From assembly GCA_964551475.1 (NCBI GenBank), contig CAZKCI010000041.1:1-16822 (forward strand): DNA of 16,822 bases, written 5' to 3'. The notes under the pieces were generated by a model. The model saw only the letters and a list, made by a program, of their open reading frames with translations. It made no database searches and was not told the DNA's origin. Both the position numbers and the translations under genes were made by a program. This document shows, in pieces, positions 1 through 6,826 of the stretch; the stretch's first letter is position 1; every line of letters begins with the position of its first letter. The stretch is from CAZKCI01 sp964551475 (GTDB lineage: Bacteria; Auribacterota; Erginobacteria; Erginobacterales; CAZKCI01).

Positions 1-888
1 CAGGGCCTGTTCCAGCATCTTGACTGACCCCTCGTAGTCTCCGTCCCGCGCCGTCTCGCTCGCTTTCAGGAGCAGGTTGTAGATGTCGAGAGGCGCCGAC
101 TCGCTGACGTAAAGCCCGCAGGGCATCAGGAGCTCGTCCACGCGCCGGGGCGAGTCGGAGAGGATCAGGGAGACCGGTTTTTCCTTTCCCTCGTCCGGCG
201 ACGCCTGGCGCAGCTCCCAGATCCCCCGTCCAATGTCGGCGATCTCCTCCCGGAGGGCTTGGGCGGGGGCGGGCGAAAGCGGAAGAGGAGAAAGGGGCGT
301 CCCCGCGCCGGACCAGTTCCAGGCGAGACCGGCGGTGACGACGACCGGGGAGGGGATCTCTCCGCCGCCGGCCAGAGCGATCGAGACTTCCCCGCTTTCC
401 ACCTCGACGGCGGTCGTGTCGCCGGGTCCCGCCGACACCGAGAAGGCGGTCCCGCGGGCCGTCACCCGCGTCCGGGAGGTTTCGATGACCAGGCTCATGC
501 CGGTGAAATCGGCGTAGGTGACCGCGGCGGCCCGCCCCTCCTGGAGATAAAATACCCTCTCCGTCGCCGGGCCTTCCCCGGCGGCGGGACGGACGGAGAG
601 TGCGGTTTCGCCGCCCAGCCGCAGGGCGTAGAGCTTCTCTTCGCCCAGGTCGAGCGTTCCGCCCGTCCCGGTGGAGGCGATGTCGCCCGCCGTGACGGCC
701 GTCTTCGGCGCCGCCTTTGTCCAGATGGCGGTAGCGGGATGATAGAGCGACGCCTCCCCCCGTGCCGAGAGTATCGTGACGGGGCCGGGAGCCAGGTCGG
801 CCGGCCTCCGGAGGAGGAAGAAGGCCGCTCCGACGACGACGAGGACGCCGGCGGCGACGATCAGGATGTGGATGTTTCTTCTGGTCAT
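1..888 (-). CDS. FecR-domain membrane protein, C-terminus cut by window edge
   Basis: The reading frame is open from ATG at 888 to the window edge (296 codons), so the C-terminus is missing. Residues 1-5 are basic (MTRRN). Residues 7-26 form one hydrophobic segment (IHILIVAAGVLVVVGAAFFLL), giving an N-in signal anchor with the rest periplasmic. Residues about 35-160 fit the FecR domain: a rising-threshold section, then TRVTARGTAFSV and TAVEVESGEVSI, which match the family's GTxFxV...VxVxxGxV core. Residues after about 190 are Pro-rich. The last visible stretch (LLLKASETARDGDYEGSVKMLEQAL) looks like the start of a TPR-type helical pair. FecR domains in FecI/FecR systems relay signals to ECF sigma factors, but many FecR-domain proteins in other phyla have no known role. 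No strong Shine-Dalgarno precedes the ATG. The only ECF sigma gene in view is 6 kb away and has its own anti-sigma factor, so a functional link is unproven. Confidence 0.8.
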   Translation of the reverse strand, partial: MTRRNIHILIVAAGVLVVVGAAFFLLRRPADLAPGPVTILSARGEASLYHPATAIWTKAAPKTAVTAGDIASTGTGGTLDLGEEKLYALRLGGETALSVRPAAGEGPATERVFYLQEGRAAAVTYADFTGMSLVIETSRTRVTARGTAFSVSAGPGDTTAVEVESGEVSIALAGGGEIPSPVVVTAGLAWNWSGAGTPLSPLPLSPAPAQALREEIADIGRGIWELRQASPDEGKEKPVSLILSDSPRRVDELLMPCGLYVSESAPLDIYNLLLKASETARDGDYEGSVKMLEQAL

Positions 889-926
889 TTTACTGGTCGC
901 TGATCACTTTTTGATCCGGTTGTTGT

Positions 927-1021
927 TTGTAGGTGGCGGCGTCCCGCTTGCCCCGATCGCTGTTTGTCGGGGCCGCGATCCGAGATGACCTGGATCGGAG
1001 CGAGGACGCCCCTCCCACAGA
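927..1021. repeat. REP-like palindrome 1
   Basis: The left arm begins GTAGGTGGCGGCGTCC and runs to CCCCGATCG. The right arm begins GGATCGGAGCGAGG and ends CCCCTCCCACAG. The arms are imperfect inverted copies of the consensus GTGGGAGSGGCGTC...CGATC seen six times in this window. Elements of this look are common REP-type repeats in many bacteria. Confidence 0.75.
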
Positions 1022-1037
1022 AAAACAGTAACACCAG

Positions 1038-1098
1038 AAGAAGTAATCAGTTACTGATGACTGATCACATCGTTTTCAGTTACTGATCAGTTACTGTT
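1038..1098. repeat. TGATCACTGATTAC-type short repeat cluster
   Basis: Repeated variants of CAGTTACTGATGACTGATCA occur here. The same word family recurs at 901-911, 13720-13736, 13842-13866, 15388-15398 and 15959-15970. GATCA-centred words make it partly self-complementary. It sits directly beside REP-like palindromes here and again near 13720-13866. Confidence 0.7.
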
Positions 1099-1100
1099 TC

Positions 1101-1159
1101 TTGTGGGAGCGGCGTCCCGCCGCGATTGCGAATCGGGGCAGGAATGCCCCTCCCAGAGG
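1101..1159. repeat. REP-like palindrome 2
   Basis: The left arm is TTGTGGGAGCGGCGTCCCGC. The right arm starts ATCGGGGCAGGAATG and ends CCCCTCCCAGAGG. It belongs to the same family as the elements at 927, 1961, 2072, 9286 and 13754. Confidence 0.75.
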
Positions 1160-1219
1160 AATCCATAATCCTCTCTACGATAGGTAATACGTCCTCTCCC
1201 GGGGAGATGTTCAGCCCCT

Positions 1220-1912
1220 CTATTTCCGATCGTCCCCGGTATGGCGCTGTTCCTTCCAGGGATCGGCGAGGTTGCTGTAGCCGTTCTCCTCCCAGAAGCC
1301 CGGCCGGTCCTTCTTGAGGAGCGTGATCCGATTCACCCACTTGGCGGACTTGTAGGCATAGAGAGGCGGCACCACCAGCCGCATCGGCCCCCCGAACATC
1401 CGGGGGAGCGGTTTGCCCCGGTAGCCGTCGGCGAGAAAAACGTCCGGCCGTCGGGCGGTTTCGAGGGGAAAGTTGGTGGTATATCCCCCGTAGCACCCGG
1501 CGAAGACGAAGCGCGCCTCCGCCCGGACGCCGGCCTTCTCCAGGAGGTCGTTGAGAAGCACGCCCCGCCAGGGACTGTCCTTGACCGACCAGGCGGTGAC
1601 GCAGTGGAAATCGACGACGAGGTCGCTGTGGGGAAGAGCCTGAAACTCGTCCCAGGAAAAAGAGAGCGGCCTCTCCACCAGTCCGTCGACGTCGAACCGC
1701 CACTCTTTCTCGTCGATGGGGGGCCTGCCTCCGGCGCTGTATTCGATCAGCTCCTCCACCCAGCGCTGCCCCGGAGGCAGGCGCCGATCGCGGGGAGAGG
1801 ACATGCCGAAAGCGAGTTTGTCCCAGGGCAGTTTCTGAACCATGACTTCTCCGAAGAGAGCGGCGAGAGAGGCGAGAAATTTTCGCCGTCCCATGAAATT
1901 GTTTCTTCTCAT
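1220..1912 (-). CDS. Tat-exported molybdopterin oxidoreductase, sulfite oxidase family
   Basis: A 230-residue protein of the sulfite oxidase/MsrP molybdopterin fold (COG2041), without heme or dimerisation domains. Residues 7-20 (MGRRKFLASLAALF) carry a twin-arginine motif, so it is probably folded in the cytoplasm and exported by Tat. Residues 102-117 (FHCVTAWSVKDSPWRG) contain the family's molybdenum-ligand cysteine, C104. R178 and the tail GYSNLADPWKEQRH also fit the family. The substrate cannot be told from sequence: sulfite, or sulfoxides as in MsrP, are the known options. No YedZ/MsrQ-type heme partner or cofactor gene is nearby. ATG 1912 was chosen because TATACT (1924-1929) lies just upstream; ATG 1894, preceded by GAGAAG, is a real alternative and keeps the Tat motif. 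REP-like repeats lie on both sides. Confidence 0.88.
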   Translation of the reverse strand: MRRNNFMGRRKFLASLAALFGEVMVQKLPWDKLAFGMSSPRDRRLPPGQRWVEELIEYSAGGRPPIDEKEWRFDVDGLVERPLSFSWDEFQALPHSDLVVDFHCVTAWSVKDSPWRGVLLNDLLEKAGVRAEARFVFAGCYGGYTTNFPLETARRPDVFLADGYRGKPLPRMFGGPMRLVVPPLYAYKSAKWVNRITLLKKDRPGFWEENGYSNLADPWKEQRHTGDDRK

Positions 1913-1960
1913 GGAGCAGGGTGAGTATAACTTAAAGCAAATATCCATGCTCTCCGATTT

Positions 1961-2042
1961 CGTGGGAGCGACATTCCTGCCTGCCCCGATTTTTATATGC
2001 AAATATTTGTCATCGGGGCAGGCGAGACGCCCCTCCCACAAA
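1961..2042. repeat. REP-like palindrome 3, near-perfect arms
   Basis: The left arm CGTGGGAGCGACATTCCTGC continues to CTGCCCCGAT. The right arm runs from ATCGGGGCAGGCGAGAC to CCCCTCCCACAAA. The two CTGCCCCGAT/ATCGGGGCAG inner ends are exact inverse copies around an AT-rich loop of about 22 bases. It lies upstream of the oxidoreductase gene. Confidence 0.8.
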
Positions 2043-2071
2043 ACTGACTTCCACCAGTTCGCTTTGCGTTT

Positions 2072-2125
2072 CTGTGGGAGCGGCGTCCTCGCCGCGATCC
2101 GGGCTGGCCTAGATCGGGCCGCTTT
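2072..2125. repeat. REP-like palindrome 4, right arm eroded
   Basis: The left arm TGTGGGAGCGGCGTCCTCGC is intact and followed by CGCGATCC. The right arm keeps only AGATCGGGCCGC before running into a T-rich stretch and the CCTGCC repeat, so this copy looks truncated. Confidence 0.7.
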
Positions 2126-2130
2126 TCTTT

Positions 2131-2172
2131 TTCCTGCCAATCCTGCCCTTCCTGCCGATCCTGCCTTTCCTG
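2131..2172. repeat. TTCCTGCC-type tandem repeat
   Basis: About five 8-9-base units of the form TTCCTGCC/ATCCTGCC run up to the stop codon of the GH114-like gene (2175-2177). The same word family fills the 3' part of the gspD coding sequence at about 11650-11826. Confidence 0.75.
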
Positions 2173-2174
2173 TT

Positions 2175-3980
2175 TCAGTAGTCCTGCGGCTCGTATCCCG
2201 CGGGATAGGGCGTGGTGGAAAGGCGGGAGAGTGATCGCCGCGTGCAGTAGGCGACGAACCCCTCGCCGGGGGCGAGCGTGCCATAGACCTCGCTCGCCCG
2301 GCTGTTCCCGCCGACGTCCTGGGCGTATTCGATGCAGAAGATGGGGAGGAGCCCTTTCATCGCCGAGAGATCGGCGAGGAGCTCCTCGGTCCAGCCGGGA
2401 TAGATGTCGTCCGTGGGGACGTTGTAGCCACTCGAATCTTCCCAGTCGTCGAAACCGCCGTCCCCCTCATACCAGATCCCTTCCTGGGAGATGGCGTCGA
2501 CCAGCGAGAGATAGCGGGAAGGGTTTTTGCCGTAGAGGGAAGGGGCGTTCTGGGCGACGACCAGGTAGCCGGCGTCGGCGAGCGGGGAACCCTCCCTGCC
2601 GTAGGCGCGGATATTTTCGATGAAATCGAGCATCGCCTCCGCCGGTTCCACGCCCTCTTCCTCCGCCCGGGCCGCCACCTGCTCGTCGGAATATCCGTCG
2701 ATCCAGTCCATATAGATTCCGTCGAAGCCGTTTTCCAGCGAGACACCGACCTGGCTCTTCCCGCTACTCCCGGAGATCACGATCTCCTGCCACTCCGGGC
2801 GCCAGTAGGCGACCGGGTAGCATCCGCTCCAGCCGTCCGGGTCGGCGCAGATGATCCAGTCGGGGTTTCCCGCTCCCCATCCGTCCTGCCAATACCAGCG
2901 CCAGTTCTCCGCCTGTCCGACGTCCGAGTAGGCGAGGATGATCGGATTTTTGTGATAGTTGGCGATGATGTAATTTCTGATCTCCCGGACCAGGCCGGCG
3001 ATATCGAAGCTCTCCTCTCCCTGCTCCGTCACCACCGGTTCCAGGACATACATGTCGAAATGCGACCCCACCAGCTCTTCCCGCTGTTCGGTCGTGTTGA
3101 CGTTCATGATGTTGTAGGCGAACTGGCCGACCTCTTCGATCCGGACGGAATGGACTCGTCCGGTGTTGCCCGCGGCGGGAAAGTCCCCTCTCCCTCCGAA
3201 GCTCACGCGGCCGCCGTCGCGGCCAGACCAGAGCGCCGAGGTCGGGCGGAAAACGGTCGGAGTGTGGGGTCCTCCGGGGGGGCCGCCGGCGATCGCCCAG
3301 TCGGCCGGTTCGCCGAAGTAGAAGCGGGTGACGCCCCGACCCGCCCAGAGTCCCGAGCCGGGGCGGAAGACGGTCGGGGAAACGGCGCTGGTCTCATTCC
3401 AGCGGAAGGGGAGGGGGACGTCGCCGGTCGAGCCGAAAGAGAGACGGGTGAGTCCGCGGACGGCCCACAGCCCGGAGGAGGAGCGGAAGATCGCCGCCTC
3501 CGCCCGCCCGTGGCCGCGCCAGTCGCCGGGGACGGGGCGGTCGCCGCGGGAACCGAAATAGAAACGGGTGAGGCCCCGGACCGACCAGGATCCGTCAGCG
3601 GGCCGGAAGACCCCCGCTTCGTCCCGGCCGTTCCCGTCGTAATCGGCCGCCGCCGGGCTGTCCGCCGTCCGTCCGAAAATGAAACGGGTGGCGCCGCGGA
3701 CCGCCCACAGCGCGTCGGCGGTCCGGAAGACCGCGGCCTCCGACGTTCCGTTTCCGTCGTAGTCTCCCGATACCGGGAGATCGTGTTCTGCGCCGAAAGT
3801 GAAGGCGGTGAGATCCTGGATCCTCCAGAGGCCGCCGGAGGGGCGGAAAGTCGCGATCTCCGCCGTTCCGTCGCCGTTGTAGTCGGAGGAGGTGACGGCC
3901 AGCATATCTTGGGAGGAGGCCGGAAGTGTCGAAAAGAGCAGGATCAGCAACCCCGCCGTATTGAGGATTGCCATTTTCAT
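2175..3980 (-). CDS. Secreted GH114-like glycosidase with FG-GAP/VCBS-type repeats
   Basis: A 601-residue protein. Residues 1-23 are a Sec signal peptide (hydrophobic core GLLILLFSTLP, then ASS). Residues about 30-272 are six repeats of about 40 residues in the pattern DYDGNG-x-EAxVFRP-LWxVRGxTRFxFG. The first three keep Asp/Asn loops at 33, 73 and 113 typical of calcium-binding FG-GAP/VCBS blades; the last three have lost them. Residues about 278-601 resemble the TM1410/GH114 domain (COG2342, endo-alpha-1,4-polygalactosaminidase family): YSDVGQAENWRWYW at 351-364 and GFDGIYMDWIDGY at 418-430 supply the acidic residues expected in the barrel active site. It would cleave a galactosaminoglycan-type or other surface polysaccharide (inference). 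No Shine-Dalgarno is visible, but TATATT ends 7 bases before the ATG. The next codon pair (MKM) gives an alternative ATG at 3974. Confidence 0.87.
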   Translation of the reverse strand: MKMAILNTAGLLILLFSTLPASSQDMLAVTSSDYNGDGTAEIATFRPSGGLWRIQDLTAFTFGAEHDLPVSGDYDGNGTSEAAVFRTADALWAVRGATRFIFGRTADSPAAADYDGNGRDEAGVFRPADGSWSVRGLTRFYFGSRGDRPVPGDWRGHGRAEAAIFRSSSGLWAVRGLTRLSFGSTGDVPLPFRWNETSAVSPTVFRPGSGLWAGRGVTRFYFGEPADWAIAGGPPGGPHTPTVFRPTSALWSGRDGGRVSFGGRGDFPAAGNTGRVHSVRIEEVGQFAYNIMNVNTTEQREELVGSHFDMYVLEPVVTEQGEESFDIAGLVREIRNYIIANYHKNPIILAYSDVGQAENWRWYWQDGWGAGNPDWIICADPDGWSGCYPVAYWRPEWQEIVISGSSGKSQVGVSLENGFDGIYMDWIDGYSDEQVAARAEEEGVEPAEAMLDFIENIRAYGREGSPLADAGYLVVAQNAPSLYGKNPSRYLSLVDAISQEGIWYEGDGGFDDWEDSSGYNVPTDDIYPGWTEELLADLSAMKGLLPIFCIEYAQDVGGNSRASEVYGTLAPGEGFVAYCTRRSLSRLSTTPYPAGYEPQDY

Positions 3981-4003
3981 CAGATAAAATATACCACGCC
4001 GGG

Positions 4004-4026
4004 AACGTGTAACGTGTTACGTGTAC
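4004..4026. repeat. AACGTGT/AACGTGTTACGTGT short repeat
   Basis: AACGTGTAACGTGTTACGTG is a self-complementary short repeat just upstream of the GH114-like start. No second copy is seen in this window. Confidence 0.5.
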
Positions 4027-4040
4027 TAATCCGACCGTTG

Positions 4041-4180
4041 TAGTCCAGACATCAGCTATGGATGTCATTGCGAGCGCAGCGAAGCAATCTGTCGGCGCTC
4101 ACGGAATTGAGATTGCTTCGTCCCCTTCGCTCCGCTCCGGGTCCTCGCAATGACAGGTCCACATTATTCTGGACGGACTA
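4041..4180. repeat. MITE-like palindrome built on GTCATTGCGAG
   Basis: The inner inverted ends are GTCATTGCGAG (4064-4074) and CTCGCAATGAC (4144-4154), exact inverse copies. Inside are AGCGAAGCAATC on the left and GATTGCTTCGTCC on the right, also inverse copies. Outside, TAGTCCAGA (4041-4049) is matched by TCTGGACGGACTA (4168-4180) with a 4-base insertion. Elements with a GTCATTGCGAGCG...GAAGCAATC core are widespread palindromic repeats in diverse bacteria. It sits between the two divergent starts of the GH114-like and TMTC-like genes. Confidence 0.8.
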
Positions 4181-4207
4181 GTGCTTCTACCTTCTATCTT
4201 CAGCCTA

Positions 4208-4213
4208 TATACT
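4208..4213 (+). promoter_or_regulatory. Possible -10 box placed for a leaderless mRNA
   Basis: TATACT ends 7 bases before ATG 4221, which has no Shine-Dalgarno. This spacing puts transcription start at or next to the start codon. No good -35 is visible 16-18 bases upstream. Confidence 0.35.
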
Positions 4214-4220
4214 GTCCCCG

Positions 4221-5948
4221 ATGAGCGCCCACCGCCTGCCCATCTTGCTCTGCCTCGCTCTCATCGCCGTTTCCACCATCCTCGTCTACCTCTCCGCCCT
4301 CCCCGGCGAGTTTCTCTGGGACGACGTCTACTTCATCACCAACAACGTCTTCCTGCGCGACTGGAGCCATCTCCCGGAGATCTTCACCGGCGACGTCGCC
4401 GCCGGTTCGGGGATGAGGTACAACTATTACCGTCCCCTGACCATCTTCACCTACCTCCTCGACCATACCGCCTACGGTCTCGACCGGCGCGGATACCATC
4501 TCTCCAACATCCTGTTCCACCTGCTGACGGCGGTTTCCGTATTCTTCCTCGCCCGCCGCCTCTCCTCCTCGCCGCCGGCCGCCCTCCTCGCCGCCCTCTT
4601 CTTCGCCGTCCATCCCATCCAGACCGAGACGGTGGCCTACATCTCCGGACGTCCGGATTCACTGGTCGCCCTCTTCATGATCCTGGCCTTTCTTCTTTAC
4701 CTCCGTCAGGAAAACGGCCCGCGGGCCGGTCTCATTGTCCCGATGACGCTTTGCTATCTTCTCGCCGCCCTCTCCCGGGAAAACTGCATCGTTTTGCCCG
4801 CGCTGATCCTCTGGTATCACCTGGTCTATCGGAAGCGGCTTCGCCCGGCCCTTTTTCTGCCCTTCGCCGTCATCGCCCTCGTCTATGTTTTCCTCCGGAT
4901 GCTTCTGGTCGATCCCGCCCGCGTCCCGAACACGATGTTTCAGCGTCTCCCCGGTTTCTTCGCCGGAACCCTGGCCTATGGACGCCTGCTGGCCTTCCCC
5001 GTTCATCTTCACCAGGAATACGGCCTGACCCTTTTCTCCTGGTTCGACACCCGCGTCCTCGCCGGGATGGCTCTGGCCGCGGCGGTTCTCCTCCTTGCGC
5101 TCCGTTTCCATCGCCGCCGCCCGATTGCCCTTTTCGCCGTCGGCTGGTTCTTCATCGCCCTTCTCCCCGTCGCCGGGATCTACCCGATCAAGGCCTCGAT
5201 GGCCGAACACTGGCTCCACGTCTCGTCCATAGGCTTCTTTATTGTGCTCGCCCGCGGCCTTTCTTCCCTGGCCGCTGGGCGGTTCTCCGTCGGGAACGTC
5301 TTCGCCCTCGGCGCGGCTCTGGCTGTCTTCTGGGGAACGCTGACCGCCCGCCAGAACCTCTACTTCCGCGATCAGCTGACCTTCTACGAGCGCACGGTGC
5401 GATATAATCCGTCGAGCGCCCGCCTTTTGAACAACCTCGGCATCGTCTATTACGATCTGAATCGGACCGCCCAGGCCCGCTCCCTCTTCGCGCGCGCCGT
5501 CGAGATCGACCCCGAATATCCCGAGGGCTATAACAACCTCGGCCACACCTATTACCGGGAAGGGAATTATCCGAGGGCGCTCGGCCTCTTTCGGAAGGCG
5601 CTTTCCATCAACCCGCGCTCGGCCGACGCCCTGAACAACATCGCCGTGATCCTCTGCGCCCAGGGGAACTACGAGGAGGGAGCGAAAGTCTTCCGGAAAG
5701 CCGCGGAGTGCAATCCCTACGACCCGTCCACGCGCTACAACCTGGGCCTGGCCCTGGCGCGGATCGGGAAGACGGCGGAAGCGGAGGAGGCCCTGCTCGC
5801 GGCGCTCGCGATCAACCCGGCGCTGGGGAGCGTCCACGAGCGCCTGGCGCGTCTCTACGTGGAAATAGGAGACTCCCGGAGGGCCTCTTTCCACGCCGCC
5901 CGAGCGGCGGAGCTGGGGGAGAAAATCAGGCTGAAGGCTGAGGACTGA
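4221..5948 (+). CDS. GT-C-fold membrane glycosyltransferase with C-terminal TPRs (TMTC-like)
   Basis: A 575-residue polytopic protein. After a first membrane span (7-27), residues 31-35 (FLWDD) give the acidic pair in the first external loop that is typical of GT-C/PMT-type transferases. YYRPL (69-73) and HPIQTETVAYISGRPDSL (131-148) are hallmarks of the TMTC/PMT-like family. Further spans continue to about residue 375. Residues 396-570 hold about five TPR units (for example AYNNLG-type helices NLGIVYYDLNRTAQA and NNLGHTYYREGNYPRA), facing the periplasm if the last span ends there. The family transfers a sugar from a polyprenyl-phosphate donor to protein or another acceptor; donor and acceptor are unknown here. 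The C-terminal residues RLKAED and the stop lie inside a CTGAAGGCTGAGG repeat, so the end of the protein is repeat-derived. It converges with the maf gene. Confidence 0.85.
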   Translation: MSAHRLPILLCLALIAVSTILVYLSALPGEFLWDDVYFITNNVFLRDWSHLPEIFTGDVAAGSGMRYNYYRPLTIFTYLLDHTAYGLDRRGYHLSNILFHLLTAVSVFFLARRLSSSPPAALLAALFFAVHPIQTETVAYISGRPDSLVALFMILAFLLYLRQENGPRAGLIVPMTLCYLLAALSRENCIVLPALILWYHLVYRKRLRPALFLPFAVIALVYVFLRMLLVDPARVPNTMFQRLPGFFAGTLAYGRLLAFPVHLHQEYGLTLFSWFDTRVLAGMALAAAVLLLALRFHRRRPIALFAVGWFFIALLPVAGIYPIKASMAEHWLHVSSIGFFIVLARGLSSLAAGRFSVGNVFALGAALAVFWGTLTARQNLYFRDQLTFYERTVRYNPSSARLLNNLGIVYYDLNRTAQARSLFARAVEIDPEYPEGYNNLGHTYYREGNYPRALGLFRKALSINPRSADALNNIAVILCAQGNYEEGAKVFRKAAECNPYDPSTRYNLGLALARIGKTAEAEEALLAALAINPALGSVHERLARLYVEIGDSRRASFHAARAAELGEKIRLKAED

Positions 5949-6002
5949 GGGCTGAAGGTGGCACTCTGCGCCGTCTTTTCCTTCAGCCTTCAGTCTTCAG
6001 CC
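5936..6002. terminator. Shared hairpin between convergent genes, likely bidirectional terminator
   Basis: 5936-5958 and 5980-6002 are inverse copies over 23 bases with two differences, both of which become G-U pairs in RNA. The loop is 21 bases. Each arm is made of the CTGAAGGCTGAAGG repeat and contains a stop codon: TGA 5946-5948 for the TMTC-like gene and TGA 5983-5985 (reverse strand) for maf. A short T-run (TCTTTT) falls in the loop rather than after the stem, so it is not a textbook intrinsic terminator. Confidence 0.55.
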
Positions 6003-6627
6003 GCTTCTTTTTGATCCGCAACCGCCTGATCTTCTCGGCCAGCGGTTTTCCTCCGGGAACAGCGTTCAGCGCCTCCTCCAGCGCCTCCAGCGGCAAGCCG
6101 ATCACGTTGCTCAGGGATCCCGCGATCCCCTCCACGATCATCTCCCCCGACTCCTGGATGGCATAAGCCCCCGCCTTGTCCAGGGGATCGACCTTCCGGA
6201 AATACCCGCGCACGATTCGCCGGTCGAAATTCTTCATCCGGACTTTTGTGGTCGCCACCCTGGTGACCCTGGTTCTTCGGGAGGGGCGGGAGACGGTCAC
6301 GGCGCTGTAGACGGTGTGGGTCCGGCCGCTCAGGGAGAGAAGCATCCTTTCCGCTTGCTTCAAGTCGGCGGGTTTGCCGTAGACATGGCGGAGGTAAACG
6401 ATGGTGTCGGCGGCGATGATCAGCGCCTCGGGATGGCGCTTTTCGGCGGCGCGCGCTTTGGCTTCGGCATTGCGGCGGACGGTCAGCGACGGTTTCCCCG
6501 GCCATGATTTCTCGCGCGTGGGGCAGGAGCAGAGGGAGAAGGCGATGCCCGCCTTCTCGATCAGCGACCGGCGCCGCGGCGAGTCGGAAGCGAGGACGAC
6601 GGGGAAGGGAAGAAGGGGAGAGTTCAA
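5983..6627 (-). CDS. maf: Maf family nucleotide pyrophosphatase
   Basis: A 214-residue protein matching Maf, the house-cleaning nucleoside triphosphate pyrophosphatase that hydrolyses dTTP/UTP or modified nucleotides to the monophosphate. Signature pieces appear in order: LASDSPRRRSLIEKAG (12-27, phosphate-binding SPRR), AADTIV (72-77, with catalytic Asp 74), GKP (84-86), GRTHTVYSAV (101-110), TTKVRMKNFD (126-135) and KAGAYAIQE...EGIAGSLSNVIGLPLE (151-181). The start is TTG at 6627. An in-frame stop at 6640-6642 leaves no upstream ATG or GTG, and TTG puts the usual few residues before the SPRR motif. The last residues KKRLKTEG and the stop come from the CTGAAG repeat. It is isolated from other cytoplasmic genes; nucleotide preference cannot be assigned. 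Confidence 0.93.
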   Translation of the reverse strand: MNSPLLPFPVVLASDSPRRRSLIEKAGIAFSLCSCPTREKSWPGKPSLTVRRNAEAKARAAEKRHPEALIIAADTIVYLRHVYGKPADLKQAERMLLSLSGRTHTVYSAVTVSRPSRRTRVTRVATTKVRMKNFDRRIVRGYFRKVDPLDKAGAYAIQESGEMIVEGIAGSLSNVIGLPLEALEEALNAVPGGKPLAEKIRRLRIKKKRLKTEG

Positions 6628-6712
6628 GGGGTCAATTGATCAAGGGTTCAAGAGAGAGTCAACCATGCCGCCGGCCGTTTTTCCTTCAGCCCTCCGCCTT
6701 CGGTCTTCGGCC
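6618..6712. repeat. Repeat-rich spacer upstream of maf
   Basis: GTTCAAGGGGTCAATTGATC, then AAGGGTTCAAG and GAGAGTCAACC, belong to the GGTTCAA family seen at 8240-8370. They overlap the maf TTG start. CCTTCAGCC/CTTCGGTCTTCGGCC (6683-6712) is a diverged copy of the CTTCAGCC family. Confidence 0.6.
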
Positions 6713-6732
6713 TGTTTTCCTTCTGTCCCGTG

Positions 6733-6766
6733 TTTGGTTGACACCCCCCTCTGCATATAATAACGT
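6733..6766 (+). promoter_or_regulatory. Candidate promoter for the ECF sigma gene
   Basis: TTGACA (6738-6743) and TATAAT (6756-6761) are both perfect sigma-70 hexamers but only 12 bases apart, which is too short to be used together. TATAAT with TTTGGT (6733-6738) has 17-base spacing, and TTGACA with TAACGT (6761-6766) also has 17. Either would give an mRNA leader of about 55-60 bases. Confidence 0.35.
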
Positions 6767-6826
6767 GCGCGTGGAAATAATGTATCGAATTGTTCAACGC
6801 CTGCCCCCCCTCCCGCGTATCTATAC

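Larger units (their letters stand above)
889..1219. other. Repeat-filled spacer without a gene
   Basis: This 331-base gap between two leftward genes contains no convincing gene. It holds two REP-like palindromes (927-1021 and 1101-1159), short TGATCAC/CAGTTACTGA repeats between and beside them, and about 60 bases of plain sequence next to the oxidoreductase stop codon. Any promoter for the fecR-like gene should lie here, but I see no clear -35/-10 pair. Confidence 0.7.

Noticed and set aside
2952..4043. A 363-codon plus-strand frame opposite the GH114-like gene
   Set aside because: Its Gly/Arg/Ala repeats mirror the blade repeats on the other strand; the minus-strand frame has signal peptide and catalytic motifs.
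4659..5894. A 411-codon open frame antisense to the TMTC-like gene
   Set aside because: Gly/Glu/Arg/Asp-rich shadow of a TPR and membrane gene; no motif, no start signal.
5957..5972. TGGCACTCTGCGCC as a sigma-54 promoter
   Set aside because: The GG and GC elements are not at the required 10-base spacing, and it lies in the loop between convergent genes.
6738..6761. Perfect TTGACA and TATAAT as one sigma-70 promoter
   Set aside because: The spacing is 12 bases instead of about 17, so the two cannot work as a pair; reported only as a weak candidate with other partners.
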